DNA of 64,000 nt from NCBI RefSeq assembly GCF_038900095.1, contig NZ_JBBMQQ010000005.1:124001-188000 (forward strand). The letters are read 5' to 3'. Made by a program: the position numbers and the translations under genes. Origin of the DNA: Hoeflea sp038900095. Its GTDB lineage: Bacteria; Pseudomonadota; Alphaproteobacteria; Rhizobiales; Rhizobiaceae. The notes under the pieces were generated by a model that saw only the letters and a program-made list of their open reading frames with translations, was not told the DNA's origin and ran no database searches. This document shows, in pieces, positions 16,590 through 24,357 of this stretch (the stretch's first letter is position 1; each line of letters begins with the position of its first letter).

Positions 16590-18008
16590 TCAACGGACTG
16601 GTGGTTTCGCGTCAAATGCGAAAACGGTTTCGATGGCGGCCGCAATGGCGAGCAGGCGGTCATCCGACAGCGCCGGGCCGTCGAGTTCCATGCCCAGCGG
16701 CAACCCGTCGGGGCTGAGGCCGCTCGGCAGGCTTATGCCCGGGATCGCGGCATTGCTGCCCGGATCGGTGTTGCGGATGAAGGTCGCGAAGGTCGGAACC
16801 CGTTCGCCGTTCAGTTCCACGGTCTCGTCGTCGCCGATCGGTCGGGCAGCAAGCGGTGCCGTCGGGAAGATCACGGCCTCGACGTCGTGGGATTTGAAGT
16901 AGTCTGCGTAAGCTGCCTGCAGCTTGGGCCGGTCTTCGTCAATGGCCTTGCGGTAGACGGTTTCCGGCATTGCGTCCGGTCCGAGCTGCGAGGCAACCAG
17001 TCCTTTCACGTCCGGGCTGCCGATACCTGAAAGGATGTCCTGCATGGTCAGATCGAGGCCGTTGTCGCGAAGATAACGCGGCAGGTCCTGCATGAATTCG
17101 TAAAGCACCAGGGGGAAGCTGACGGCGGCATCAAGCGGGCCGACATCGGGAATGTCCGCCTCGATGAGAATGACGCCTGCCTCTCGCAACGCCTTGAGTG
17201 CGGCTTCCGCATTGGCGGCGACAGCCGGATCGAGTGCTTCGAAGAAATAGCCGCGCGGAACGCCGAGCCGCAGCCCCGAAAGCTGTGCCGGAGCCGTTGC
17301 GGTATTGCTGCCCACCATTACCCGGTCAAGCAGTTGTGCATCGGCGACCGAGCGGGTGATCGGGCCTGCCGTGTCGCGGGTGTGGCTGATCGGAACAATG
17401 CCATCGCCCGGATAGCGCCCGACGGTGGGGCGGAAACCAACCAGACCACACAGCGATGCCGGAAGCCGGACCGATGCGCCGGTATCCGTGCCGATGCCAC
17501 CCGGCATCATTCGTGCGGCGACCGCTGCGGCGACACCGCCGCTCGATCCGCCCGGGATCATCGCCGGGTTCCACGGGTTGTGAACCGGGCCGGTAACGCC
17601 ATTGTTGGAACTGATGCCGAAGGCAAGTTCGTGCATGTTGCCGGTGGCGCCGAGAAGCGCGCCGGCATCAAACAGCGCCTTGGCCACAGGTGCGGGCGCC
17701 TTGGCGACATGATGTGCCAGCGCTCCGGTGGCGGCGCCTGTGGGCAGGATGCCGGTGTTGATATTGTCTTTCAGGCACAGCGGAATGCCGCCGAGGTCCT
17801 GTCCGGCCTTGCCGGAAGCATCAATCGCGCCGGCTGCTTTCAGCAGCCTGTCCCAGTCGTGCGACACCAGCGCATTGAGCGATTTCTGGGTGTCCGAGCG
17901 GGCGATAAGCGACTGGGCGTATTCGCGGGCAGAGAAGCGCCGGGCAGCAAGCCCTTCCAGCGCCTGCGTGATTGTCAGATCGAAAAGGTCGAGATCTTGA
18001 TGTGGCAT
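16590..18008 (-). CDS. Amidase-signature hydrolase
   Basis: A 472-aa amidase-signature enzyme that would release ammonia or an amine from a carboxamide. The catalytic Lys lies in PLCLKDNINTG, the cis-Ser and nucleophilic Ser in PGGSSGG and TDTGASVRLPAS, covering the Ser-Ser-Lys triad. It has no signal peptide and acts in the cytoplasm on imported substrate. It is the first structural gene of the operon and stands directly behind a 20-bp palindrome (18071-18090). Candidates are aliphatic or aryl amides such as mandelamide or indoleacetamide; the sequence alone does not separate them. GatA is unlikely because GatB/GatC are absent. Confidence 0.9.
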   Translation of the reverse strand: MPHQDLDLFDLTITQALEGLAARRFSAREYAQSLIARSDTQKSLNALVSHDWDRLLKAAGAIDASGKAGQDLGGIPLCLKDNINTGILPTGAATGALAHHVAKAPAPVAKALFDAGALLGATGNMHELAFGISSNNGVTGPVHNPWNPAMIPGGSSGGVAAAVAARMMPGGIGTDTGASVRLPASLCGLVGFRPTVGRYPGDGIVPISHTRDTAGPITRSVADAQLLDRVMVGSNTATAPAQLSGLRLGVPRGYFFEALDPAVAANAEAALKALREAGVILIEADIPDVGPLDAAVSFPLVLYEFMQDLPRYLRDNGLDLTMQDILSGIGSPDVKGLVASQLGPDAMPETVYRKAIDEDRPKLQAAYADYFKSHDVEAVIFPTAPLAARPIGDDETVELNGERVPTFATFIRNTDPGSNAAIPGISLPSGLSPDGLPLGMELDGPALSDDRLLAIAAAIETVFAFDAKPPVR

Positions 18009-18070
18009 TTTACCCCCTGCCTCTGGTGTCGGGCCGAGGGGTATGATGCGTATGGGGGAGGCGGGATTTC

Positions 18071-18090
18071 TATCCTCAGTAATGAGGATA
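18071..18090. promoter_or_regulatory. 20-bp palindrome upstream of the amidase operon, likely LuxR-type operator
   Basis: TATCCTCAGTAATGAGGATA: two perfect 8-bp arms around GTAA. It sits 63 nt upstream of the amidase ATG and directly behind the LuxR-type gene. Length and symmetry are like known LuxR-family boxes. Binding by the neighbouring regulator is inference. Confidence 0.6.
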
Positions 18091-18097
18091 TTTCAGA

Positions 18098-18961
18098 TCA
18101 GTGCATGATCACCCTGGAGAGCAATTGTGTGCGTCCGGTAATGCCGAGCTTGCCGTAGATGTGCTTGATGTGAGATCGCACCGTTGTAAAGGAGATGCCG
18201 TATTTCGTGGCGATCTGCTGATCGGACAGACCGGCCAGAACGGCTGCGCAGATTTCCTTCTCGCGGGCGGTCAGCATTGCGCCGTTGGCTGCCTGCTCGA
18301 GCGCGGTGACCAGATCAACCTTGCCCTGCGTTGTCTTCTCCCGCGCCATTGCGCCACGCATGGCATTGGTGAAAGCGGGGCCGATTGCATTGAGGATATC
18401 AAGCTCGCGGTGGCTGAAATCCTCCTTGTTCCTGCCGCGCCATATCCTGAGATCACCGATATTGGTTCCGCCCGAATAGGCGTAGTAATTGACCCCGTAA
18501 TGGAGACCGTCATTGGCGAGGAAATCGTTGAAGAACTCTGTCCGCTCGAACCGGCTGCGCGGCATGATTTCGCTGACGCAGGTTGCCTTGCGGCGACGCT
18601 GCAGAACCGGTGTTATCGGGTCGCAGAACTGGAAATGCTGCTCGTAGGCTCCCAGATTGTCGTCGCTCATATTGATCGAAACACGCTCGCAAAAGGCGTT
18701 CTCCGTGGTGTTCCAGACATAGGATGCGAAATACTGCGCGTCGAGCAGGTCAAGTAGCTTGAGGCCGACCCTGCGGCGCAGCTCGCTCGAGGCGTAACCA
18801 TAGGAAAGGTCAGCCATGATGCTGAAGACGAGATCGGTTTCCTTGGTCGTCAGGTTCAAAGACGGGCCCGCCGGTTTGGTGCGCAATCGAGGCGTCACGA
18901 TACACACAAGGTCAGTTTCTTTCAATCCGGCTCGCAGACGCCTGAGAAAGTGAGCTTTCAA
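18098..18961 (-). CDS. LuxR-type HTH transcriptional regulator
   Basis: A regulator of up to 287 aa. The last 60 residues form a LuxR/FixJ helix-turn-helix (LTAREKEICAAVLAGLSDQQ, then FTTVRSHIKHIYGKLGI). The N-terminal part (about 55-210) resembles the ligand-sensing domain of LuxR solos, but I cannot confirm the invariant Trp/Tyr/Asp set of acyl-homoserine-lactone binders. No receiver domain is seen. The start is uncertain: the longest frame begins with TTG at 18961, and the first ATG is at 18817, neither with a clear ribosome site. It lies upstream of and on the same strand as the amidase, and probably controls the amide operon. Confidence 0.8.
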   Translation of the reverse strand: MKAHFLRRLRAGLKETDLVCIVTPRLRTKPAGPSLNLTTKETDLVFSIMADLSYGYASSELRRRVGLKLLDLLDAQYFASYVWNTTENAFCERVSINMSDDNLGAYEQHFQFCDPITPVLQRRRKATCVSEIMPRSRFERTEFFNDFLANDGLHYGVNYYAYSGGTNIGDLRIWRGRNKEDFSHRELDILNAIGPAFTNAMRGAMAREKTTQGKVDLVTALEQAANGAMLTAREKEICAAVLAGLSDQQIATKYGISFTTVRSHIKHIYGKLGITGRTQLLSRVIMH

Positions 18962-19109
18962 GCCGTTTTCCCGGGTGTTTGTTTCGTCTGAGAATCCCCC
19001 GGACCCGCGGGACCGGCGGATGTTCCCGCGGACGTCACTCGGGTCTCCGGAGACGCAGCACCCGGAAACGGAGATTGAAGTTCGCCGGAAGAAGGGCTAG
19101 TCGAATGCA

Positions 19110-19805
19110 ATGTTGAATTCCGTGCTTATCGTCGCGGCCGGCCGCGGCCATCGTCTCGGCGGCGAGATCCCCAAGCAGTTCATCCCCGTCGGCGGTATCT
19201 GTTCGCTCCGCCGGGTGGTGGATGCGTTTCTCGCCCTTGATGCGGTCGACCTGCTGCGTGTCGTCATTCATCCCGATGATCAGATATTGTGCGGAGAGGC
19301 CTTGGCCGGGATCGATGACGCCCGCCTTCTCGCCCCGGTGCATGGCGGCGCGACGCGGGCCCAATCGGTACGGCTGGGTCTCGAATCCTTTTGTCAAACC
19401 GATACCGGCAAGATCCTCATTCACGATGCCGCCCGCCCGTTCATTCCCGCTGACGTGATCGCGGCGGTGCTGTCCGCTCTGGATGAGGCGCAAGGCGCGT
19501 TTGCAGCGCTGCCGGTTGTCGACGCATTGTGGAGTGCCGACAACAGCCATGCCATCGCACCGGTTTCCCGGGATGGCCTGTGGCGGGCGCAGACACCGCA
19601 GGGCTTTCACTTCAAGGCCATTCTCGCGGCCCATCGTGACCACGATGGCGAGGCCCATGACGACGTCGCCGTCGCGCGTGCGGCCGGCATGGATGTCAGG
19701 ATCATCGAAGGCGCGGAAGCAAATTTCAAGATCACCACCGCCGCTGATCTCGAACGGGCACAGGCGGAGCTGCTGCGTCTTGAAGCCAGCGCCCGGCCAG
19801 GCTGA
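19110..19805 (+). CDS. ispD: Stand-alone 2-C-methyl-D-erythritol 4-phosphate cytidylyltransferase (IspD)
   Basis: A 231-aa nucleotidyltransferase matching IspD: LIVAAGRGHRLGGEIPKQF is the CTP-binding N-terminal motif, with GGATRAQSVRLGLESF, ILIHDAARPFIP and QTPQGFHF following. IspD makes CDP-methylerythritol in the non-mevalonate isoprenoid pathway. Alphaproteobacteria usually have an IspD-IspF fusion of about 400 aa; here the frame stops after the IspD domain and no IspF follows. Surrounding genes are catabolic, and no other isoprenoid gene is near. It may be a second copy, or a cytidylyltransferase for another polyol phosphate. The ribosome site is weak (GAAGAAGGG, 13 nt upstream). Confidence 0.8.
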   Translation: MLNSVLIVAAGRGHRLGGEIPKQFIPVGGICSLRRVVDAFLALDAVDLLRVVIHPDDQILCGEALAGIDDARLLAPVHGGATRAQSVRLGLESFCQTDTGKILIHDAARPFIPADVIAAVLSALDEAQGAFAALPVVDALWSADNSHAIAPVSRDGLWRAQTPQGFHFKAILAAHRDHDGEAHDDVAVARAAGMDVRIIEGAEANFKITTAADLERAQAELLRLEASARPG

Positions 19806-19864
19806 AAACGCCCGCGCGATTGGACTTCGTTTTCTGCCGCGCCTGACTGTGCCGGATGGCCTCG

Positions 19865-20548
19865 TCAGCCCATGTTGACTGCCCGTCGCCGCGCTATCCC
19901 TATGTGCCTGCGCATGGCTTCGGCGGCGGCCTCCGGATCGCGCGCCTCAAGCGCGACGATGATGCTCAGGTGGTCGCCGATCACCGAGGGGATCATCGGC
20001 ACGTAAAGCCGCGTCTCCGCAAGCCGGATCAGCCTGATCTTGATCCAGTTGACCCGGTAGGCTTGCGCAATGATGTCGTTGTTCAGCCCGTCGATGATGG
20101 CCTCGTGCAATTCAAGATCGACGGCTTCCGCATCCTGCATCAGGCCGTCTTCCTCGCCCCGTTCGAAGCGTTCGAGGATCTCCTCATGCCGTGCGCGCAG
20201 CCTGGCGATCAGCTTGGCATCGGCACTGGTCGCAAACAGCCTGACAGCGGCCACCTCGATGAATTCGCGGAACTGGTAGGCGTTGCGCACAAGGTTGAGA
20301 TCGACCTGCGGAACCTGCATTCCGCGTTGCGGCACGGTTCGGATCAGCCCTTCGGCCTCGAGCCGAGGCACCAGTTCCCGGATGGCGCCGAGCGGATATC
20401 CTGTGATCTCCACCAGTTGCCGCTGGGTGATGAACTGGCCCGGTTTGATCTCCTGCGACAGCAGGCTGCGGGTATATTCCTCATAGGCCTGCTCACGCAG
20501 TTTGAGCGGTTCGCCATCCTTGCTGTGCGGGGTCAGGAGCGAGGTCAT
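19865..20548 (-). CDS. GntR-family transcriptional regulator (FCD/VanR-type)
   Basis: A 227-aa GntR regulator. The winged-helix region carries RSLLSQEIKPGQFITQRQLV and YPLGAIRELVPRLEAEGLI; the C-terminal all-helical FCD domain binds a small acid, often with metal ligands (RARHEEIL, DLELHEAI). It is the last gene of the DapA-GntR pair, 10 nt behind the lyase gene, so it is probably co-transcribed with what it controls. The palindrome CTAACATGTTAG in front of the lyase gene (21464-21475) is the natural candidate operator. A 2-keto-3-deoxy acid or pentonate effector is inferred from context. Confidence 0.87.
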   Translation of the reverse strand: MTSLLTPHSKDGEPLKLREQAYEEYTRSLLSQEIKPGQFITQRQLVEITGYPLGAIRELVPRLEAEGLIRTVPQRGMQVPQVDLNLVRNAYQFREFIEVAAVRLFATSADAKLIARLRARHEEILERFERGEEDGLMQDAEAVDLELHEAIIDGLNNDIIAQAYRVNWIKIRLIRLAETRLYVPMIPSVIGDHLSIIVALEARDPEAAAEAMRRHIGIARRRAVNMG

Positions 20549-20557
20549 CTGTTCTCC

Positions 20558-21439
20558 TCAGGCAGTGGCCATGATGGCGTCAAAGGCTTCAACCAGTTTC
20601 GATTTCCGTTCTGCACCCAGTTCCGACAGCGGCGCCCGCACGGCATCGAATCCTGCGTCGTGCGCCAGGTGGCCGACCAGGATCTTGACCGCGGGCATCA
20701 CCGGATTGGCAACGATCAGGTCGACAATCTCCGTCACCAGCCGTCCGTCACCGCCGGAATGGATGACCGGAACCAGAAGTTCCGGCGTGATGTTGGCGAG
20801 CCCGCAGATCGAACCCTCGGCGCCCTTGGCCATGGCCCGCGGCAGCAGCCGTTCGTCGCCGATCAGCACCGAGAGGTCGCCATGGCTGGCGAGATAGCGC
20901 TCGGCTGTCGCCCAGTCGCCCGAGGAATCCTTGATGCCGGTAATCACGCCGGGCCAGGCCTTGCGCAGCCGGGCTATCAGCTCCGGTGACAGTGCCACCG
21001 CTGTCTGGCCGGGAATATGATACAGGATGACGCCGCGAAGCTTGGCGCCGATGCGCTCGAACACCTGGTTGAACCAGCTGTACAGGCCATCGTCGTCCAC
21101 ACCCTTGAGATAGAAGGGCGGCGCCATCAACAGCCCGGCAGCGCCTGCGTTCAGCGCAGCCTGTGACTGGGCAACGGCATCATCGATGGCCGACGCCATG
21201 ATGCCGACCTGGATCCGGGTATCCGCCGGCACGCTCTGCGACACCGCATTGTACATGGCCTTTCGCTCGTCCAGCGACAGTCCGAACCCTTCACCCGTGG
21301 TGCCGCACAGGGTGACGCTGTCACAGCCGCGCGCAAGCACGGCAGCAGCGTGCCTGGCAAGCTTTGCAAGATCGACCGCGCCTGACGCGGTGTAAGGGGT
21401 CACCAGGGCAGCCGAGAGGCCGAAGATCGGTTTGGTCAT
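20558..21439 (-). CDS. DapA-family lyase, probable 2-keto-3-deoxy-acid aldolase or dehydratase
   Basis: A 293-aa class I lyase of the dihydrodipicolinate synthase family. It has SVTLCGTTGEGFGLSLDE (phosphate/carboxylate-binding GTTGE), LYHIPGQTAVALS with the Tyr, and the Schiff-base Lys in GVITGIKDSSGDW. In sugar-acid pathways such proteins split 2-keto-3-deoxy acids to pyruvate plus an aldehyde, or dehydrate them. Here it neighbours a XylD-like dehydratase and could offer an aldolase (Dahms) branch or duplicate the FAH-family dehydratase at 9375. True DapA is less likely, given the operon. The stop lies 10 nt before the GntR gene. Confidence 0.85.
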   Translation of the reverse strand: MTKPIFGLSAALVTPYTASGAVDLAKLARHAAAVLARGCDSVTLCGTTGEGFGLSLDERKAMYNAVSQSVPADTRIQVGIMASAIDDAVAQSQAALNAGAAGLLMAPPFYLKGVDDDGLYSWFNQVFERIGAKLRGVILYHIPGQTAVALSPELIARLRKAWPGVITGIKDSSGDWATAERYLASHGDLSVLIGDERLLPRAMAKGAEGSICGLANITPELLVPVIHSGGDGRLVTEIVDLIVANPVMPAVKILVGHLAHDAGFDAVRAPLSELGAERKSKLVEAFDAIMATA

Positions 21440-21455
21440 GAAGGATAAGCCAGTA

Positions 21456-21475
21456 TGTTGGAGCTAACATGTTAG
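21456..21475. promoter_or_regulatory. Candidate GntR operator in front of the DapA-family gene
   Basis: Perfect 12-bp palindrome CTAACATGTTAG at 21464-21475, with a further TGTTGG half-site at 21456-21461. It lies 17-36 nt upstream of the lyase ATG (21439), where a repressor would block the promoter. Assignment to the GntR protein encoded at 19865-20548 is inference. Confidence 0.5.
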
Positions 21476-21492
21476 TGCGATGTCACTACAGT

Positions 21493-21524
21493 GTTTGATC
21501 CGGACGGTAAAGTCCGGACCAAAC
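21493..21524 (-). terminator. Hairpin behind the XylD-like gene
   Basis: A stem of 12 pairs with one A/C mismatch (21493-21505 with 21512-21524), loop of 6 nt, starting about 20 nt behind the dehydratase stop. No T-run follows on the minus strand, so it is either a weak terminator or a 3'-end-stabilising hairpin separating this gene from the DapA-GntR pair. Confidence 0.5.
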
Positions 21525-21544
21525 ATGTCAGCCAATTGCTGCCT

Positions 21545-23344
21545 TCAGTGATTGTCGCGGGGAACCGATTTCTGCGCGACGCGCTGGAACTCGTCGGCAC
21601 CGCGTAACACCATGCCTTCGGAAAATGGCTCCGCCAGCTCGCGGAAATATTTCTGCCATGGCGTCTGGCTGGGTGGAATCGCGTAGCCGCCCGAAGCCGC
21701 CAGGTCGCGTGCCCGCTGCTCCCATTCCTCTTTCGGCACCAGCGCATCCACGCGGCTCTTGCCGAGATCGATGCGAATCCGGTCGCCGTTGCGCAGCAGC
21801 GCAAGCCCGCCGCCGGCCGCGGCCTCGGGCGAGGCATTGAGGATCGAGGGTGAAGCCGACGTGCCTGACTGGCGGCCGTCACCGATGCAGGGCAGGGCGG
21901 TGATGCCCTTCTTCAAGAGATAGTTCGGTGGCCGCATGTTGACCACTTCCGCACCGCCCGGATAGCACAGCGGTCCCGCACCGCGCATCACCAGGATCGA
22001 GTTTTCATCGATTGCCAGGCTCGGATCATCGATCATCCGGTTGTAATGCTCGGGCCCGTCAAACACGACCGCTACACCCTCGAACGCGTCCTTGTCGTCC
22101 GGATTGGAAAGGTACCTGTCGCGGAATTCCTGCGAGATCACCGAGGTCTTCATGATGGCGCTGTCAAACAGCGAACCCTTCAGGTTGAGGAAGCCCGCGT
22201 CGTTCATCAGCGCATTGCCAACCGGCCGGATCACGTCCGGATTTTCGCTGATCCGGCTGGCGCAGTTTTCCCCGATGCTGCGGCCGTTGACGGTCAGTGC
22301 GCCGGGATGCGGCAGAAGGTTGGCTTTCATCAATTCCGCAATGACGGCGGGCACGCCGCCGGCCCGGTGGAAATCTTCGCCCAGATAGGCTCCGGCCGGC
22401 TGAAGGTTGGTCAGCAGCGGCACATGGTGCCCCAGCGTCTGCCAGTCGTCGTTGTCGAGTTCGACACCGATATGTTTGGCCACTGCCGCGATGTGGATCG
22501 GCGCATTGGTCGAACCGCCGAGCGCGGAGTTGGTGACGATGACATTCTCGAAGGCTTCGCGGGTCATGATATCGGATGGCTTGAGGTCTTCCCTCACCAT
22601 CTCGACGATGCGCTTGCCCGTGGCATAGGCCATCTGGCCGCGCTCGCGGTAGGGAGCCGGAATGGCCGCCGATCCGGGCAATTGCATGCCCAGTGCTTCA
22701 GCCAGCGAGTTCATCGTCGAGGCCGTCCCCATGGTGTTGCAATAGCCGACCGAAGGTGCCGACGATGTCACCAGTTCGGCAAATTGCTCGTCGTCGATCT
22801 TGCCCTCGGCGTGCAGCTCCCGCGCCTTCCAGATGATTGTGCCCGACCCGGTGCGTTCGCCCCGGAAGTATCCGTTGAGCATCGGCCCCACCGAAAATGC
22901 GATGGCCGGAATGTTGACCGTGGCGGCAGCCATCAGCAGCGCCGGCGTGGTCTTGTCGCAGCCGATGGTCAGCACGACGCCGTCGAGCGGGTAGCCGAAC
23001 AGCGATTCCACCAGGCCGAGATAGGCGAGGTTTCGGTCGAGCATTGCTGTCGGCCGCTTGCCGGTTTCCTGAATCGGGTGCACCGGAACCTCGAACGGAA
23101 CACCGCCACTGGCGATGATGCCGTCACGGATGCGCTTGGCAAGTTCGATGTGATGGCGGTTGCACGGAGACAGATCCGATCCCGTCTGGGCAATCGCGAT
23201 GATCGGCTTTCCCGACTGCAATTCGTCGCGCGTCAGACCATAATTGACGTAGCGTTCGATATAGAGCGCCGTCATTTCCCGGTTCTCGGGATTGTCAAAC
23301 CAGAGCTGTGAGCGCAGCTGGGTCTTCTTCTTTTCATCCGACAT
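21545..23344 (-). CDS. xylD: IlvD/Edd-family D-xylonate (pentonate) dehydratase, XylD-like
   Basis: A 599-aa iron-sulfur dehydratase making 2-keto-3-deoxypentonate from xylonate or arabonate. Diagnostic segments are TGSDLSPCNRHH, VVLTIGCDKTTPALLMAA and GYCNTMGTASTMNSLAEALG, which hold the cluster cysteines, plus GGSTNAPIH and GDGRQSGTSASPSILNASPE. The C terminus ends PRDNH, like Caulobacter XylD (PRHNH). The ATG at 23344 is preferred over one 12 nt upstream because GGAG lies 6 nt before it and overlaps the earlier ATG. It follows the lactonase gene by 98 nt. Best reading: third step of a Weimberg-type pathway, with the fourth and fifth steps encoded at 9375-12038. Confidence 0.92.
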   Translation of the reverse strand: MSDEKKKTQLRSQLWFDNPENREMTALYIERYVNYGLTRDELQSGKPIIAIAQTGSDLSPCNRHHIELAKRIRDGIIASGGVPFEVPVHPIQETGKRPTAMLDRNLAYLGLVESLFGYPLDGVVLTIGCDKTTPALLMAAATVNIPAIAFSVGPMLNGYFRGERTGSGTIIWKARELHAEGKIDDEQFAELVTSSAPSVGYCNTMGTASTMNSLAEALGMQLPGSAAIPAPYRERGQMAYATGKRIVEMVREDLKPSDIMTREAFENVIVTNSALGGSTNAPIHIAAVAKHIGVELDNDDWQTLGHHVPLLTNLQPAGAYLGEDFHRAGGVPAVIAELMKANLLPHPGALTVNGRSIGENCASRISENPDVIRPVGNALMNDAGFLNLKGSLFDSAIMKTSVISQEFRDRYLSNPDDKDAFEGVAVVFDGPEHYNRMIDDPSLAIDENSILVMRGAGPLCYPGGAEVVNMRPPNYLLKKGITALPCIGDGRQSGTSASPSILNASPEAAAGGGLALLRNGDRIRIDLGKSRVDALVPKEEWEQRARDLAASGGYAIPPSQTPWQKYFRELAEPFSEGMVLRGADEFQRVAQKSVPRDNH

Positions 23345-23442
23345 CTGGGTCTCCATTGTAGTTTGACGTGCACTTCAGATTGTACGCTGTTGTCGAAGGC
23401 GGCAGTCAGAAGATGACCGGTGACGCTCGGCAACTGGGAGTG

Positions 23443-24357
23443 TTAGCAGCCTCTTGATCTGACATAAATCGAATACACCGAGCTCGTCGCACAAATCGCA
23501 AGGCGATTGCGGTTGGGGCCGAAGAAGCAGACATTTGAAACCACCTCGGGCACCAGGATCTTGCCGAGAAGCTCGCCCTCCGGCGAGAAGCAATGCACAC
23601 CATCGCCCGCCGAAGACCAGACATTGCCCGATACATCGACACGGAAACCGTCGAACAAGCCGCAGTCGGAAACCGCAAAATCGGCACCGGGACCAACGCC
23701 GACCCCGTCCGCTGCAACCGGATAACGGCGGATTTTCGGTGTGCATTCGGGAACATGGGTGCGCCCAGTATCGGCCACGTAAAGAAACGCCTCGTCCGGC
23801 GAGAATGCAAGCCCGTTGGGCTGCACAAGATCGCTGACCACGACCGAAACCGTGCCGTCAGGTCCAATGCGATAGACCTGCGAAGCGCCGATCTCCGAGG
23901 GCGCCGCGTGCCCTTCATAATCGCTGTCGATGCCATAGGTCGGATCGCTGAACCAGATCGAACCGTCCGATTTGACCACGACGTCATTGGGGGAATTCAG
24001 TTTCTTGCCGTCAAAGCTCTCGGCAATAACGGTAAGGCTGCCATCATGTTCGATCCGGCTCACCGCCCGCCTGCCATGTTCGCAGCTGACAAGCCTGCCC
24101 TGCAGGTCGGTGGTATGGCCGTTCTGGTGACGGCACGGCTGTTCGAAGACCGAAACCGACCCGTCCGTTTCGTCCCATCGCATCACCCGGTCATTCGGGA
24201 TGTCTGACCACAAAAGGTACTTCCCGGCCGGGAAATAGGCCGGGCCTTCGCACCAGCGTGCACCGGTCCACAAGGTTTCCAGCCGGGCATTGGTATGGAT
24301 CAGGCGCGAGAAGCGGGCGTCACTGATGAGGTAGGGATGTGGGGTCGATTGTGTCAC
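23443..24357 (-). CDS. SMP-30/gluconolactonase-family sugar lactonase
   Basis: A 304-aa six-bladed beta-propeller lactonase. The metal ligands of the SMP-30 family can be placed in CEGPAYFP (Glu), LNSPNDVVV (Asn), VQPNGLAFSPD (Asn) and LFDGFRVDVSG (Asp). No signal peptide, so cytoplasmic. It would open a pentonolactone made by a sugar dehydrogenase, feeding the dehydratase downstream. The start is a GTG at 24357 that overlaps the stop of the permease gene (GTGA), which couples the two genes; a longer open frame running upstream over the permease is an artefact. The pentose dehydrogenase itself is not in this operon. Confidence 0.88.
   Translation of the reverse strand: MTQSTPHPYLISDARFSRLIHTNARLETLWTGARWCEGPAYFPAGKYLLWSDIPNDRVMRWDETDGSVSVFEQPCRHQNGHTTDLQGRLVSCEHGRRAVSRIEHDGSLTVIAESFDGKKLNSPNDVVVKSDGSIWFSDPTYGIDSDYEGHAAPSEIGASQVYRIGPDGTVSVVVSDLVQPNGLAFSPDEAFLYVADTGRTHVPECTPKIRRYPVAADGVGVGPGADFAVSDCGLFDGFRVDVSGNVWSSAGDGVHCFSPEGELLGKILVPEVVSNVCFFGPNRNRLAICATSSVYSIYVRSRGC

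Noticed and set aside
22046..23311. A 421-codon + strand frame opposite the XylD-like gene
   Set aside because: Composition typical of a shadow frame; the minus-strand product matches XylD along its whole length.
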